Part shown: positions 18,107 to 27,559 of the stretch, piece by piece
How the letters are laid out: each line of letters starts with the position of its first letter
Position numbering within the stretch: the stretch's first letter is position 1
The notes under the pieces: model-generated
Told to the model about the DNA's origin: nothing
Databases searched by the model: none
The model's input: the letters and a program-made list of their open reading frames with translations, nothing else
Program-made: the position numbers and the translations under genes
From: Phormidesmis priestleyi Ana
GTDB taxonomy: Bacteria > Cyanobacteriota > Cyanobacteriia > Phormidesmidales > Phormidesmidaceae
Assembly: GCA_001314865.1 (NCBI GenBank)
Contig: LJZR01000014.1
Coordinates: 83,421-147,420, forward strand
Direction of reading: 5' to 3'
Length of the DNA: 64,000 bases

Positions 18107-20395
18107 GTGAATCTTACAAAACATCATCTAGCATCTCTGACGCTACTTGGCCCTTATCTTCTGAGCCCATTATCTGCGCTCTTTTTAACCTTGGCTATTT
18201 CCTTTAAGGACGCTATCAAAGCGCTGCTTCATGATTCTTCAGCACGCTCAGCTCAAGCGACATCTGCTCGCATTCGCCCGTCTGCGGCTAAGCGACTCAC
18301 CAATGAGCGACTCACTCATGAGCGACTCACTCATGAGCGACTCACGAAGCTAACTCGGCTAACTCGGCTAACTAGGGCGCAGATCGTCTCGCTGCGACTT
18401 GTTTCGCTTGCTGTGCTAACAGGGCTGGGTTGGGCGGTTTTCAATATGGTAGAGATACGGTCTGCTACGCAGCTAGTTTCTTCTTCTGGATCTGATTTGC
18501 TGCTGCCGGGTGATGTTGCCCCTAATGCGTTGCAGGCGGTGGGTGGTATGGAAACGGCCCCAGAGGTCGCGATGGATAGGGCGTCCCACACTGTGACTGC
18601 GACCACAAATGCTCAGAGTTCTGCTGCTCAGAGTTCTGCTGCTCAGAGTTCTGCTCCGGAGCCTAGTGCAGAGGCTTTATCTTTTCATCTGCCCTCTTTT
18701 GAGCTGCACACAGCGCAGTCAGTTGCTAAGGCGGATGATGGGGCTCGTGTGTCGGGTAATCGCATCCAGCTCAATTCTCAGGCGATCGCAGGTCGTTGGC
18801 AGCAAAGGAATGGTCGTATCGGCATTGCTAGCAGCGCGCTCACAGGGGTACTGGGGGTAGAGTTACTCAATACTCAAGATCCTTCTGTCCAACCCGTTCG
18901 CTGGTTTTCTGCGACTGGAGACGACATTCTGACGCTGCCAGCTTGGTGGGATGCGACCGAGCGCTACATTGATATTGCTGATCTGGTTGCAAGATCTAGA
19001 TGGAGCCAGCAAGTTGTCGGCAGTACGCTACAGCTGAATATGCCTGCTAGCCAAGTGAACGGCATTCGTCAGGGCAGGCAAACCTGGGGCGATCGCATCG
19101 TGGTCGATCTCTCCGCACCCGCCACCTGGCAGCTAGAAGACGCCGATACCTACACCGTCACCATCAATGGCACCATCACCCCTCAAATGGTGCGCTCCTT
19201 TCGCGCCGCTTCCTCAACCCTAATCACTCAGCTCCATGTAGCGCCGCTCAGCGGTCGCACAGTGCTCAAAATTAAAACCCGAGAGGGCGCACAGCCGCAA
19301 ATTTGGTCTACGGGTAATCCTGCTCGCATCGTGATCGACATTCGTCGCGACGCCATGATTGAGCGAGACGTGGCTTGGGCTCCAGGATTACGCTGGCGGC
19401 AGCAGTATGTCAGCGTGGGCTCGCATCGCTTTCCGGTGTATATGTTCATTGCTCGCCCCAACCCCGCTACCTTGGCGCTTAGACCGATTCACGCTCGTGC
19501 TGGCAGCGCCATTGGCATTGAACCTCTCGTGACTCAGGCACAGCGTCAGCAGGTAGCGGGCGCTGTCAATGCAGGCTTTTTCAATCGCAATAATCAGCTG
19601 CCATTGGGCGCTGTTCGCAACAATGGCCAATGGGTTTCTGGCCCTATTTTAGGACGGGGCGCGATGGCCTGGAACGAACAGGGCGACTTGTTCATGGATC
19701 GTTTTGTGCTCTCTGAAGTGGTTAGAACCCAATCAGGGGCAGCGCTGCCCGTGCTAGCGCTCAACAGTGGCTATGTGCAGGCGGGGATCGGTCGCTACAC
19801 TAGCGGCTGGGGCACTACCTATGCGCCAATTGTCGATAATGAAGTGGTCGTTGCCGTGCAAGGCGATCGCATCCTCTCTCGTCAGACGCTAGGCAAAGCT
19901 GGTAGTGGCAGTGTTGCTATCCCTGCCAATGGCTACTTATTGACCTTGCGTAGCAACAATAGCGCTGCTGACAAATTTGTCCCAGGGGAGCAAATTACGG
20001 TAGAGAGCCAAAGTCAGCCTGCTCTGTTTGACCAGTATCCCAATGTTATGGGCGGCGGCCCGCTGCTGATTCGCGATCGCAATATCGTGCTTAATCCGCA
20101 GCTAGAAGGCTTCAGCACTAACTTTATTCAAGGTGTTGCCCCGCGAACAGCCGTTGGTAAAACTGCTGATGGCACCTGGATTATTGCAACGATGCACGAC
20201 CGAGTGGGCGGACGAGGGCCTACGCTGAGTGAAACCGCTCAAATAATGCAGCAGCTGGGCGCGGTTGACGCGCTTAACTTAGACGGCGGCAGTTCTTCGA
20301 GTCTGTATTTGGGTGGGCAGCTGCTCAATCGTTCACCTCGCACGGCAGCAAGAGTCAACAATGGTATTGGCTTATTCGTGACTGGCGGGGAATAA
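18107..20395 (+). CDS. phosphodiester glycosidase (NAGPA-domain) family protein
   Basis: A 762-residue protein with a C-terminal phosphodiester glycosidase domain (NAGPA/PF09992 type). Its signatures are VNAGFFNRNNQLPLGAVRNNG (about residues 487-507) and DALNLDGGSSSSLYLGG near the C-terminus. Residues about 100-120 form a single membrane anchor or uncleaved signal (SLRLVSLAVLTGLGWAVFNM), so the enzyme is probably periplasmic. Between these is a beta-rich region like copper-amine-oxidase-N/AMIN modules seen in cell-wall enzymes. The GTG at 18107 is the longest plausible start, and no good ribosome site marks it. The N-terminal cytoplasmic stretch has RLTHE and TRL repeats from 15-bp and 9-bp tandem DNA repeats. 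A second 15-bp triple repeat at 18611-18655 encodes AQSSA units. The substrate is unknown; a glycan or wall-polymer link is possible. Confidence 0.85.
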   Translation: MNLTKHHLASLTLLGPYLLSPLSALFLTLAISFKDAIKALLHDSSARSAQATSARIRPSAAKRLTNERLTHERLTHERLTKLTRLTRLTRAQIVSLRLVSLAVLTGLGWAVFNMVEIRSATQLVSSSGSDLLLPGDVAPNALQAVGGMETAPEVAMDRASHTVTATTNAQSSAAQSSAAQSSAPEPSAEALSFHLPSFELHTAQSVAKADDGARVSGNRIQLNSQAIAGRWQQRNGRIGIASSALTGVLGVELLNTQDPSVQPVRWFSATGDDILTLPAWWDATERYIDIADLVARSRWSQQVVGSTLQLNMPASQVNGIRQGRQTWGDRIVVDLSAPATWQLEDADTYTVTINGTITPQMVRSFRAASSTLITQLHVAPLSGRTVLKIKTREGAQPQIWSTGNPARIVIDIRRDAMIERDVAWAPGLRWRQQYVSVGSHRFPVYMFIARPNPATLALRPIHARAGSAIGIEPLVTQAQRQQVAGAVNAGFFNRNNQLPLGAVRNNGQWVSGPILGRGAMAWNEQGDLFMDRFVLSEVVRTQSGAALPVLALNSGYVQAGIGRYTSGWGTTYAPIVDNEVVVAVQGDRILSRQTLGKAGSGSVAIPANGYLLTLRSNNSAADKFVPGEQITVESQSQPALFDQYPNVMGGGPLLIRDRNIVLNPQLEGFSTNFIQGVAPRTAVGKTADGTWIIATMHDRVGGRGPTLSETAQIMQQLGAVDALNLDGGSSSSLYLGGQLLNRSPRTAARVNNGIGLFVTGGE
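18291..18374. repeat. coding tandem repeats, 15-bp then 9-bp units
   Basis: Roughly three 15-bp units of GAGCGACTCACTCAT type, followed directly by three 9-bp units of CTAACTCGG, all in frame in the glycosidase gene. They produce RLTHE and RLT repeats rich in basic residues on the cytoplasmic side of the membrane anchor. Confidence 0.85.
18611..18655. repeat. three exact 15-bp coding repeats
   Basis: GCTCAGAGTTCTGCT occurs three times head to tail (18611-18625, 18626-18640, 18641-18655) and encodes AQSSA three times in the linker after the membrane anchor. Confidence 0.95.
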
Positions 20396-20819
20396 TATAC
20401 ATGAAGCAATCCCCTGCACCGCGTATTTTGTGATTTTGATGCGTTGTTTAATCCCAAAGGATGAAGAGTCTGTAGAGAAGCTGCTTTATTAGCCGGTGGA
20501 CGCTACACCTTTTTTAAGGGTCTTGCTAAGATCAACCAGCTGATAGCTTGGCATATGAGCCTAATTCATATGAGCCAATTATTATGAAGCCATAGTTGAG
20601 CAGTTGAGCCAACAATGAGTTGAGCCGAGAGTTAGCCGAGAGTTGAGCCGACATTTAATTGAGTTGAGCCAACATTTCTTTTTGAAAAGGCCTGAAAAAA
20701 GGCCTGAAAAAATCAGAATCCTCTGTTGTCATCAGAAGTTTCTATCGCCATAAGTTTCTATGGCTTAACTGCCTGTTCAAAGACCCAATCAGAACACCGT
20801 AAGAGGAGATCATTCCAAC
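20396..20819. other. intergenic region with degenerate GAGTTGAGCC repeats
   Basis: A 424-bp spacer. Between about 20590 and 20675 an imperfect GAGTTGAGCCAAC element recurs five to six times, and a perfect AAAAGGCCTGAAA duplication lies at about 20683-20710. No coding frame with family resemblance is present. A GAGGAGA ribosome site at about 20803-20809 precedes the cupin gene. Confidence 0.6.
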
Positions 20820-21236
20820 ATGGTTCAAACTCAAGAGTTACTACCCACCGTTAAGCCAGAAGAATCTAAGAGCTTTGCAGGTGTCGCTGCAACTGAGCTG
20901 AGGCCTTGGGGCTCGTTCACAGTTTTGGAAGAGGGCGCTGGTTACAAAATTAAGCGGATTGAGGTTAAGCCCGGTCATCGTCTGAGCTTGCAGATGCATC
21001 ACCATCGTAGTGAGCATTGGATCGTTGTTTCTGGTACCGCTAAAGTAACCTGCGGCGAGCAGGAGATTATGCTCTGCACGAATCAGTCTACCTATGTGCC
21101 TGCCTGCACTAACCATCGCCTAGAAAACTCTGGCGTAATTCCGCTAGTACTCATCGAAGTTCAAAACGGTGAGTACTTAGGTGAAGATGACATTACTCGC
21201 TTCCAGGATGACTACGCCCGCAGTTCTGACCGGTAG
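20820..21236 (+). CDS. single-domain cupin, mannose-6-phosphate isomerase type II family
   Basis: A 138-residue cupin equal to the isolated C-terminal isomerase domain of bifunctional ManC/type II phosphomannose isomerase. Motifs: RPWGSFTVLEEGAGYKIKRI (about residues 27-46), PGHRLSLQMHHHRSEHWIVV with the metal-binding His cluster and Glu, and a second cupin motif PACTNHRLENSG. It ends LGEDDITRFQDDYAR, the usual end of this family. The probable activity is fructose-6-phosphate/mannose-6-phosphate interconversion in the GDP-mannose pathway, although stand-alone cupins may have other sugar-phosphate substrates. The ribosome site AGAGGAG lies about 10 bp upstream. The gene ends at a strong terminator, so it is monocistronic. 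Confidence 0.88.
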   Translation: MVQTQELLPTVKPEESKSFAGVAATELRPWGSFTVLEEGAGYKIKRIEVKPGHRLSLQMHHHRSEHWIVVSGTAKVTCGEQEIMLCTNQSTYVPACTNHRLENSGVIPLVLIEVQNGEYLGEDDITRFQDDYARSSDR

Positions 21237-21308
21237 GTAGTTCTGCTCAACAGGCAGTTCTAACCAGTAGGTTCAAAGTTGGGTATTACTGAGCATCTGT
21301 TAAAAAAA

Positions 21309-21332
21309 GGAGCACTACAGTGCTCCTTTTTT
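21309..21332 (+). terminator. Rho-independent terminator of the cupin gene
   Basis: Stem GGAGCAC/GTGCTCC (21309-21315 with 21320-21326), loop TACA, then six T residues. The A run before the stem makes it usable on the minus strand too. Confidence 0.9.
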
Positions 21333-21413
21333 AGTTGAGTGGAACCTAACAGCAGTTAAAGTTATTCTGTGGCTTATCTATCTACTGTTGGCTTCTATTG
21401 TTGGCTTCTATAG

Positions 21414-21504
21414 CCAATCAACTCGTGGCCAATCAACTCGTGGCCAATCAACTCGTGGCCAATCAACTCGTGGCCATGCAACCTCTGGCCATGAAACCTC
21501 TGGC
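21414..21504. repeat. 15-bp tandem repeats (four good copies plus decayed ones)
   Basis: CCAATCAACTCGTGG recurs four times at exact 15-bp spacing from about 21414, followed by two decayed 15-bp copies with CATGCAACCTCTGG and CATGAAACCTCTGG. There are no spacers, so this is not a CRISPR array. It lies between the cupin terminator and the Fe-S carrier gene. Confidence 0.9.
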
Positions 21505-21560
21505 CAAATCAATGCAATGCTTATCGATTTAGCTTGATCCCTCTGGCTACTCATATCTTC

Positions 21561-21902
21561 ATGATTCAGCTTACGTCTGCTGCCTACCAAGAAATCAACC
21601 GTTTGCGCATCAGGGCAAATCAGCCAAGCGCGCTGTGCCGATTGGATTTGCAGCCTAGCAGCTGTGCTCAGTGGTCATATTTGCTCTCCTTGGATACCGT
21701 TGTCGCCGAGGATGACGAGGCATATTGTTATGAAGGCGATCAGGGCTGCGAACTAAGGCTGTTGGTAAAGCGCGATCGCCTCGACTACATCCGCAATCTC
21801 AAAATCGATTTTTCCGAAGATTTGATGGGGGGAGCCTTTCGTTTCGATAATCCTTTAGCGACTGAAAGCTGTCGCTGTGGATATGCATTTGCCATCCGCT
21901 AG
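21561..21902 (+). CDS. A-type iron-sulfur carrier (HesB/IscA family)
   Basis: A 113-residue HesB/IscA-like protein, a carrier in Fe-S cluster assembly. It starts MIQLTSAAYQEINRL, as in the family. The first conserved cysteine is in LDLQPSSCAQWSYLLSLD, and the C-terminal pair is in ATESCRCGYAF, matching the C-x-C-G motif. Middle residues DFSEDLMGGAFRFDNP match the usual DY-x-D-x-L-x-G-x-F-x-F-x-NP element. The ATG at 21561 is preferred over one at 21534 because the family N-terminus begins there. It stands just before the str operon promoter and is probably not part of that operon. The central serine and tryptophan changes near the first cysteine are unusual. Confidence 0.85.
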   Translation: MIQLTSAAYQEINRLRIRANQPSALCRLDLQPSSCAQWSYLLSLDTVVAEDDEAYCYEGDQGCELRLLVKRDRLDYIRNLKIDFSEDLMGGAFRFDNPLATESCRCGYAFAIR

Positions 21903-22012
21903 TCCCTGCTAGTCTCTATTTTTCCTGATTCGATCAAGTTTTGCCGACTCTATTTACTGCTCCCCTCCTCAGTTCCTCACTTGGCAATTTCAATAACCTT
22001 CTTAAAATAAGT

Positions 22013-22042
22013 TTGACAAGGTCAAAAATAACTTGATAGTAT
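22013..22042 (+). promoter_or_regulatory. probable sigma-70-type promoter of the str operon
   Basis: A perfect TTGACA at 22013-22018, an 18-bp spacer and TAGTAT at 22037-22042. Transcription would start near 22050, leaving a leader of about 40 nt before rpsL. Confidence 0.6.
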
Positions 22043-22090
22043 CGGAACTCATGAAAACTTATTTTGCGGAGTAATTACCCCCCGCCCTAT

Positions 22091-22465
22091 ATGCCTACGA
22101 TTCAACAGCTCATTCGCACTGAGCGCTCAAAAGCCACTAAAAAGACGAAGTCTCCGGCGCTGAAAAGCTGCCCTCAGCGTCGTGGCGTCTGCACTCGTGT
22201 ATACACCACAACGCCTAAAAAGCCCAACTCAGCTTTGAGAAAGGTTGCTAGGGTTCGATTGACATCAGGGTTCGAGGTAACCGCCTACATTCCTGGTATT
22301 GGTCACAACTTACAGGAGCATTCTGTGGTTATGATTCGTGGAGGCCGTGTCAAAGACCTCCCTGGCGTTCGTTACCACATTATTCGCGGTACCCTCGACA
22401 CAGCGGGCGTTAAAGACCGCCGTCAGGGTCGCTCCAAATATGGCGCCAAAAGGCCCAAAGAATAG
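22091..22465 (+). CDS. rpsL: 30S ribosomal protein S12
   Basis: A 124-residue S12, the ribosomal decoding-centre protein and first gene of the str operon. It starts [20 protein letters not shown] and carries the invariant segments [19 protein letters not shown] (with the streptomycin-resistance lysine region), [15 protein letters not shown] and [21 protein letters not shown]. It ends [11 protein letters not shown]. The ATG at 22091 is the family start; a TTG at 22064 would add nine foreign residues. No good ribosome site precedes it. Confidence 0.98.
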   Translation: MPTIQQLIRTERSKATKKTKSPALKSCPQRRGVCTRVYTTTPKKPNSALRKVARVRLTSGFEVTAYIPGIGHNLQEHSVVMIRGGRVKDLPGVRYHIIRGTLDTAGVKDRRQGRSKYGAKRPKE

Positions 22466-22674
22466 CCCCACAAACGAATAGGTCAATAGACCTGAAACAA
22501 AAGACCTAAGACAATAGACCTAAGAAAAAGCCGTTTGGTTAAATCCATACAGCCTGAAGTCATACATTCTGACAGTTCTGGTGTAGCCTAACTGATCCAT
22601 AGTCCAGTCGAGTAATGCTGATACTCCTGGTCAACATCTTTTAGGTTCGTTGCGCTTTACACCCCCAAGTCATG

Positions 22675-22770
22675 GTTAGCAATTCACAGGGTTAATCGTC
22701 CCGATTAATCCGGGGGCTTAAGTCATCGCTGCCAACCTTTGGGGTTGTGGCAGTTAGTGATTGCCAAGCC
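22675..22770 (+). ncRNA. predicted three-way-junction RNA between rpsL and rpsG
   Basis: The roughly 400-nt rpsL-rpsG spacer contains a compact predicted fold. The outer stem is 22679-22687 with 22757-22764 (GCAAT-T-CAC/GTGATTGC, extendable outward with mismatches). Hairpin 1 is 22689-22697 with 22703-22711 (9 bp, one G-U, loop GTCCC). Hairpin 2 is 22729-22737 with 22743-22753 (CTGCC/GGCAG and AACC/GGTT around a 2-nt bulge). Between the hairpins is a G5 tract (22712-22716) that could instead pair with C5 at 22662-22666. In E. coli the same spacer binds S7 for autoregulation, so a similar role is possible here, but it is inference. No open frame occupies the spacer. Confidence 0.5.
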
Positions 22771-22863
22771 CTATGAAGAGAGCAAGCCACAGACTTAAAG
22801 ACAAGCTAATCTTTTTGTCACTCATCCATTTCTCAAACATCACTCGCACAAGGTTAAAGCCTA

Positions 22864-23334
22864 ATGTCACGCCGTTCAGCTGCGCAAAAGCGCACGGTTC
22901 CCGCCGATTCTGTCTATAACAGCCGTTTAGTGAGCATGATGTCTCGTCGCATTATGCTCAGTGGTAAAAAGTCTGTCGCCAACAAAATTCTCTATGGTGC
23001 CTTCAAGATTATTGAAGAGCGCACGGGTAGTGAGCCCCTTGAAATATTTGAGCAGGCTGTTCGTAATACAACGCCCCTTGTAGAGGTCAAAGCCCGCCGA
23101 GTAGGGGGTGCTACCTATCAGGTGCCAATGGAAGTTCGCTCTGAGCGGGGTACGGCCCTATCTCTTCGTTGGTTGACTCAGTTTTCTCGTTCTCGCGGCG
23201 GGCGCACCATGGCAATGAAATTGGCCAATGAGCTCATTGACGCTGCTAACGAGACGGGTGGCGCGGTCCGTAAGCGCGAAGAAACCCATCGGATGGCTGA
23301 AGCGAACAAAGCCTTTGCTCACTATCGTTACTAG
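22864..23334 (+). CDS. rpsG: 30S ribosomal protein S7
   Basis: A 156-residue S7, the primary 16S rRNA-binding protein that nucleates assembly of the 30S head. It shows [10 protein letters not shown], the helix [20 protein letters not shown], the beta-hairpin region [19 protein letters not shown], and the C-terminal [21 protein letters not shown], all typical of bacterial S7. The length equals the cyanobacterial standard. It lies about 400 nt after rpsL, separated by a predicted RNA structure. A 13-bp tandem duplication (TCTTAAATCGGCT) follows soon after the stop. Confidence 0.98.
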   Translation: MSRRSAAQKRTVPADSVYNSRLVSMMSRRIMLSGKKSVANKILYGAFKIIEERTGSEPLEIFEQAVRNTTPLVEVKARRVGGATYQVPMEVRSERGTALSLRWLTQFSRSRGGRTMAMKLANELIDAANETGGAVRKREETHRMAEANKAFAHYRY

Positions 23335-23465
23335 AATCGGTCTCAACCTTGTCTTAAATCGGCTTCTTAAATCGGCTTAAGCTTTAGTGGTGTGTTATCC
23401 GAACTAGCGCACCACTAAACGGGCGAGTAATTTTTCGAATTATCTTTTTATAATAGTTAGGCTTG

Positions 23466-23497
23466 TAGGATCTGTTGTCACTAGGATCTGTTGTCAC
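23466..23497. repeat. exact 16-bp tandem duplication upstream of fusA
   Basis: TAGGATCTGTTGTCAC occurs twice head to tail (23466-23481, 23482-23497), ending about 15 bp before the fusA ribosome site. Confidence 0.9.
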
Positions 23498-23522
23498 TGC
23501 GGCTAGCTAACAGGAGGTCATT

Positions 23523-25598
23523 GTGGCCCGTAACATTCCCATAGAAAAGATCAGAAATATTGGGATTGCTGCGCATATTGATGCTGGCAAAACCACAACG
23601 ACTGAGCGAATTTTGTTCTACTCAGGTGTTGTCCATAAAATCGGTGAAGTCCACGACGGAAATGCTGTGACCGATTGGATGGAGCAAGAGAAAGAGCGGG
23701 GCATTACAATTACAGCTGCTGCAATTTCTACGACGTGGAACGACCATCAAATCAATATTATTGATACCCCTGGTCACGTAGACTTCACTATTGAGGTGGA
23801 GCGCTCAATGCGTGTGCTGGATGGCGTTGTTGCTGTTTTTTGTTCGGTAGGCGGTGTGCAGCCTCAGTCTGAGACGGTCTGGCGACAAGCAGACCGATAC
23901 AAGGTGCCGCGTATCGCCTTTGTTAACAAGATGGATCGGACTGGCGCGAACTTTTTTAAAGTTTATGAGCAGGTGCGGGATCGATTGAGGGCCAAAGCTG
24001 TCCCCCTCCAGATTCCTATTGGCGCTGAAGATAAGTTCGAAGGCGTGATTGATTTGGTGCAGATGAAGGCGCACATTTACACCAACGACTTAGGGACAGA
24101 CATTAAAGTCTCTGATATTCCTGAGGGGATGATGGCAGTGGCGCAGGAGTATCGCACTATTTTGGTGGAGGCGATCGCTGAAGCGGACGATGCTCTGATG
24201 GAGCGCTACCTCGAAGGCGAAGAAATATCTTCCGAAGCTCTGATGGCAGGCATTCGAAAAGCTACTATTCATGACAAAATGGTGCCAATGCTGTGTGGCT
24301 CAGCCTTCAAGAACAAGGGTGTACAGCTCTTGCTAGATGCTGTGGTAGACTACCTGCCCTCACCACCCGAAGTTCCTGCTATTCAAGGCATTCTGCCAAA
24401 TGGGGAAACGGGTACTCGTCAGGCCAGAGACGATGAGCCAGCCGCCGCGCTGGCGTTTAAAATCATGGCTGATCCCTATGGTCGTCTTACCTTTATTCGT
24501 GTGTACTCAGGTGTTTTAAAAAAAGGCAGCTATGTTTACAACGCCACTAAAGACAAGAAAGAGCGCATTTCGCGGCTGATTATCTTAAAGGCTGACGACC
24601 GCATTGAAGTGGACGAGATGCGAGCAGGTGACTTGGGCGCTGCACTAGGCTTTAAAGATACCTTTACAGGTGATACCATTTGCGATGCCGATGCACCCAT
24701 TGTGCTGGAGTCGCTCTACATTCCTGAGCCAGTTATCTCGGTAGCGGTTGAGCCTAAGACCAAGCAAGACATGGAGAAGCTTTCAAAGGCACTCCAGTCG
24801 CTTTCTGAAGAAGATCCTACCTTCCGGGTGAGTATCAACCCAGAAACCAATCAAACCGTGATTGCGGGCATGGGTGAGCTTCATTTGGATATACTGGTCA
24901 ATCGCATGCTACGCGAGTTTAAGGTAGAGGCAAACATTGGTGCCCCTCAAGTTGCCTATCGCGAAACGGTGCTCAAGTCTGCGAATGCAGAAGGCAAATT
25001 CATTCGGCAAAGTGGCGGCAAGGGCCAGTTTGGCCATGTCGTTATTGAGCTAGAGCCTGCTGAAGAGGGCTCAGGTTTTGAGTTTGTCAGTAAAATTGTA
25101 GGAGGAGCCATTCCAAAAGAATTTATTAGCCCAGCTGAGCAAGGCATGAAAGAGGCTTGCGAATCTGGTATTCTAGCCGGATATCCATTAATTGATGTAA
25201 AGGTTACATTGGTGGATGGTTCTTATCACGACGTTGACTCCTCGGAGATGGCATTCAAAATTGCTGGCTCTATGGCAGTCAAGGAAGCAGTGATGAAAGC
25301 TTCTCCGGTTCTTTTGGAACCCATGATGAAGGTCGAAGTGGAGGCTCCAGAAGACTTCCTCGGTGACGTGATGGGAGATCTTAACTCTCGTCGTGGTCAA
25401 ATCGAGGGGATGGGCTCAGAGGAGGGTGTCACCAAAGTTACCGCTAAGGTGCCTTTGGCTGAGATGTTCGGTTACGCAACCGACATTCGCTCAAAGACCC
25501 AGGGAAGAGGCTCCTTCTCTATGGAGTTCAGTCAGTACGAGGAAGTTCCGCGTAACGTGGCTGAGGCGATAATCGCCAGAAACAAAGGGAACGCATAG
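23523..25598 (+). CDS. fusA: elongation factor G
   Basis: A 691-residue translocase GTPase. The start is a GTG at 23523, fixed by a strong ribosome site (AGGAGG at 23512-23517). The G domain shows [16 protein letters not shown] (P-loop), the switch region [20 protein letters not shown] and [10 protein letters not shown]. Downstream are domain II, then [17 protein letters not shown], domain IV ([27 protein letters not shown], kept here as evidence in parts), and domain V with [20 protein letters not shown]. It is the third gene of the str operon, between rpsG and tuf. Confidence 0.98.
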   Translation: MARNIPIEKIRNIGIAAHIDAGKTTTTERILFYSGVVHKIGEVHDGNAVTDWMEQEKERGITITAAAISTTWNDHQINIIDTPGHVDFTIEVERSMRVLDGVVAVFCSVGGVQPQSETVWRQADRYKVPRIAFVNKMDRTGANFFKVYEQVRDRLRAKAVPLQIPIGAEDKFEGVIDLVQMKAHIYTNDLGTDIKVSDIPEGMMAVAQEYRTILVEAIAEADDALMERYLEGEEISSEALMAGIRKATIHDKMVPMLCGSAFKNKGVQLLLDAVVDYLPSPPEVPAIQGILPNGETGTRQARDDEPAAALAFKIMADPYGRLTFIRVYSGVLKKGSYVYNATKDKKERISRLIILKADDRIEVDEMRAGDLGAALGFKDTFTGDTICDADAPIVLESLYIPEPVISVAVEPKTKQDMEKLSKALQSLSEEDPTFRVSINPETNQTVIAGMGELHLDILVNRMLREFKVEANIGAPQVAYRETVLKSANAEGKFIRQSGGKGQFGHVVIELEPAEEGSGFEFVSKIVGGAIPKEFISPAEQGMKEACESGILAGYPLIDVKVTLVDGSYHDVDSSEMAFKIAGSMAVKEAVMKASPVLLEPMMKVEVEAPEDFLGDVMGDLNSRRGQIEGMGSEEGVTKVTAKVPLAEMFGYATDIRSKTQGRGSFSMEFSQYEEVPRNVAEAIIARNKGNA

Positions 25599-25627
25599 TT
25601 AGTTTTAGGAACACACAAGAAAAATTC

Positions 25628-26857
25628 ATGGCACGCGAAAAATTTGAAAGAAGCAAACCCCACGTTAACATTGGCACAATTGGCCATGTTGACCACGGTA
25701 AGACCACTTTGACGGCGGCTATCACCATGACCCTTGCGGCGAGTGGTAGTGGTAAAGCTCAGCGCTACGATGAAATCGACGCAGCGCCTGAAGAAAAAGC
25801 TCGCGGTATTACTATCAATACGGCTCACGTAGAGTATGAGACCGAAGCTCGTCACTACGCTCACGTGGATTGCCCTGGCCATGCTGACTATGTGAAGAAC
25901 ATGATCACGGGCGCGGCGCAAATGGATGGCGCGATTTTGGTGGTCTCTGCGGCTGACGGTCCTATGCCCCAAACGCGTGAGCATATTTTGCTAGCGGGTC
26001 AGGTCGGCGTTCCTAACATCGTTGTGTTTTTGAACAAGCAGGATCAGGTAGACGACGAAGAACTGCTTGAGCTAGTCGAACTAGAGGTTCGTGAATTACT
26101 CAGTTCTTACGATTTCCCAGGTGATGATATTCCGATCACAGCGGGTTCTGCACTCAAAGCGGTTGAAAAGCTGATTGCTGATCCTAAAACTGCTCGGGGT
26201 TCTGATGAGTGGGTGGATAAAATCCATGCGCTCATGGATGAAGTAGATGCTTATATCCCCACGCCTGAGCGTGAGGTAGACAAGCCCTTCTTGATGGCAG
26301 TTGAAGATGTATTTTCGATTACGGGTCGAGGTACGGTTGCGACTGGTCGGATTGAGCGGGGTGTAGTTAAGGTCGGCGAAACTGTTGAACTAGTCGGTAT
26401 TCGTGATACTAAGAGCACTACGGTAACGGGTGTGGAGATGTTCCAAAAGACTTTGGACTCTGGTATGGCAGGGGATAACGTGGGCGTATTGCTTCGCGGT
26501 CTTCAAAAAGAAGACATTGAGCGTGGCATGGTGCTGGCTAAGCCCAAGAGCATCACGCCCCATACTGAGTTTGAGTCTGAGGTGTATGTGCTGAACAAGG
26601 AAGAAGGTGGCCGTCATACGCCGTTTTTCCCTGGCTACAAGCCTCAGTTCTACGTGCGTACAACTGATGTAACTGGTTCTATTGAGAGCTTTACGGCTGA
26701 TGACGGTAGCGAAGCTGAAATGGTGATGCCGGGCGATCGCATCAAAATGAACGTTAAGCTCATCAACCCGATTGCGATTGAGCAAGGCATGCGCTTTGCA
26801 ATTCGTGAAGGTGGCCGCACAGTGGGTGCGGGCGTTGTTTCTAAAATCACTAAATAG
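25628..26857 (+). CDS. tuf: elongation factor Tu
   Basis: A 409-residue EF-Tu, delivering aminoacyl-tRNA to the ribosome. Motifs: [15 protein letters not shown] (P-loop), [14 protein letters not shown] (switch I), [15 protein letters not shown] (switch II), [11 protein letters not shown] (guanine specificity) and [10 protein letters not shown]. The length of 409 is the cyanobacterial/plastid form, with a roughly 10-residue insertion relative to E. coli. It starts 29 bp after fusA and is followed by a 171-bp spacer with a strong hairpin before rpsJ. Confidence 0.98.
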   Translation: MAREKFERSKPHVNIGTIGHVDHGKTTLTAAITMTLAASGSGKAQRYDEIDAAPEEKARGITINTAHVEYETEARHYAHVDCPGHADYVKNMITGAAQMDGAILVVSAADGPMPQTREHILLAGQVGVPNIVVFLNKQDQVDDEELLELVELEVRELLSSYDFPGDDIPITAGSALKAVEKLIADPKTARGSDEWVDKIHALMDEVDAYIPTPEREVDKPFLMAVEDVFSITGRGTVATGRIERGVVKVGETVELVGIRDTKSTTVTGVEMFQKTLDSGMAGDNVGVLLRGLQKEDIERGMVLAKPKSITPHTEFESEVYVLNKEEGGRHTPFFPGYKPQFYVRTTDVTGSIESFTADDGSEAEMVMPGDRIKMNVKLINPIAIEQGMRFAIREGGRTVGAGVVSKITK

Positions 26858-26886
26858 GTGATGGGTAAATAACGATAGATTCTATA

Positions 26887-26924
26887 GGTCCGTAAGTACA
26901 TGGCACACTATGCACTTACGGACC
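26887..26924 (+). promoter_or_regulatory. strong hairpin between tuf and rpsJ
   Basis: An 11-bp perfect stem (26887-26897 with 26914-26924, GGTCCGTAAGT/ACTTACGGACC), then an A-C mismatch, three more pairs and an 8-nt loop. No T run follows directly on the plus strand, so it is not a classical terminator. It may be an mRNA 3'-end stabiliser, a processing site or an attenuator for rpsJ. Confidence 0.65.
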
Positions 26925-27028
26925 CTTGAAATCAAAAAAAAGAAATCAAAAAACATAGCCTGAAGGCCATGTTTGCTTGAACCTAGAAAACTAAACATTC
27001 GCGCCTAAATCAGAGCGCTTAATTCTCA

Positions 27029-27349
27029 ATGGCTACTACTATTCAACAGCAGAAGATCCGCATCCGCCTCAAAGCATTTGATCGCCGCTTACTGGATACC
27101 TCTTGCGAAAAAATTGTCGATACTGCCAACCGCACGAACGCCACAGCCGTTGGCCCAATTCCTTTGCCGACTAAGCGTAAAATTTACTGTGTGTTGCGAT
27201 CGCCCCACGTAGACAAAGACTCTCGTGAGCATTTTGAAACCCGCACACATCGCCGCATCATCGATATCTATCAGCCTTCTTCTAAAACCATTGATGCCCT
27301 AATGAAGCTTGATTTGCCTGCTGGTGTAGACATTGAAGTTAAGCTCTAG
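27029..27349 (+). CDS. rpsJ: 30S ribosomal protein S10
   Basis: A 106-residue S10, a 30S head protein that also acts as transcription elongation factor NusE. Motifs: [80 protein letters not shown] (cited as family-typical in parts). In cyanobacteria it commonly closes the str operon, as here. The stop is followed by a terminator-like hairpin at 27376-27399. Confidence 0.98.
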   Translation: MATTIQQQKIRIRLKAFDRRLLDTSCEKIVDTANRTNATAVGPIPLPTKRKIYCVLRSPHVDKDSREHFETRTHRRIIDIYQPSSKTIDALMKLDLPAGVDIEVKL

Positions 27350-27375
27350 TCAATAGATTTTGGTTTTGAGATTTT

Positions 27376-27402
27376 AAGGCTCTCCATGAGGAGGGCCTTT
27401 GT
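27376..27402 (+). terminator. probable terminator of the str operon
   Basis: A 10-bp stem (27376-27385 with 27390-27399, one T-G pair) with loop ATGA and a short T tract. It lies 27 bp after the rpsJ stop. Confidence 0.7.
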
Positions 27403-27559
27403 CGTTAGCGACTTAGAGAGGCTGGTGTTTGTGTAAACGCTTGATCCCAGCCTGGTTTCTTCGCTAGCAGGTGATAGAAAGGGTGCGTTAGAATATAAGC
27501 AGCATCTAAGAACCTGAGCCTTTCAACTGCGCAGATGCTTTAGCCTTACTCTGGACATA

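Noticed and set aside
21414..21504. Regularly spaced repeats that might be a CRISPR array
   Set aside because: The 15-bp units are directly contiguous with no unique spacers, and there are no cas genes.
22689..22711. Resemblance of the spacer hairpin to a 16S rRNA segment containing GGGTTAAGTCCC
   Set aside because: The match is short and interrupted, and that rRNA helix is not the classical S7 site, so mimicry is not supported.
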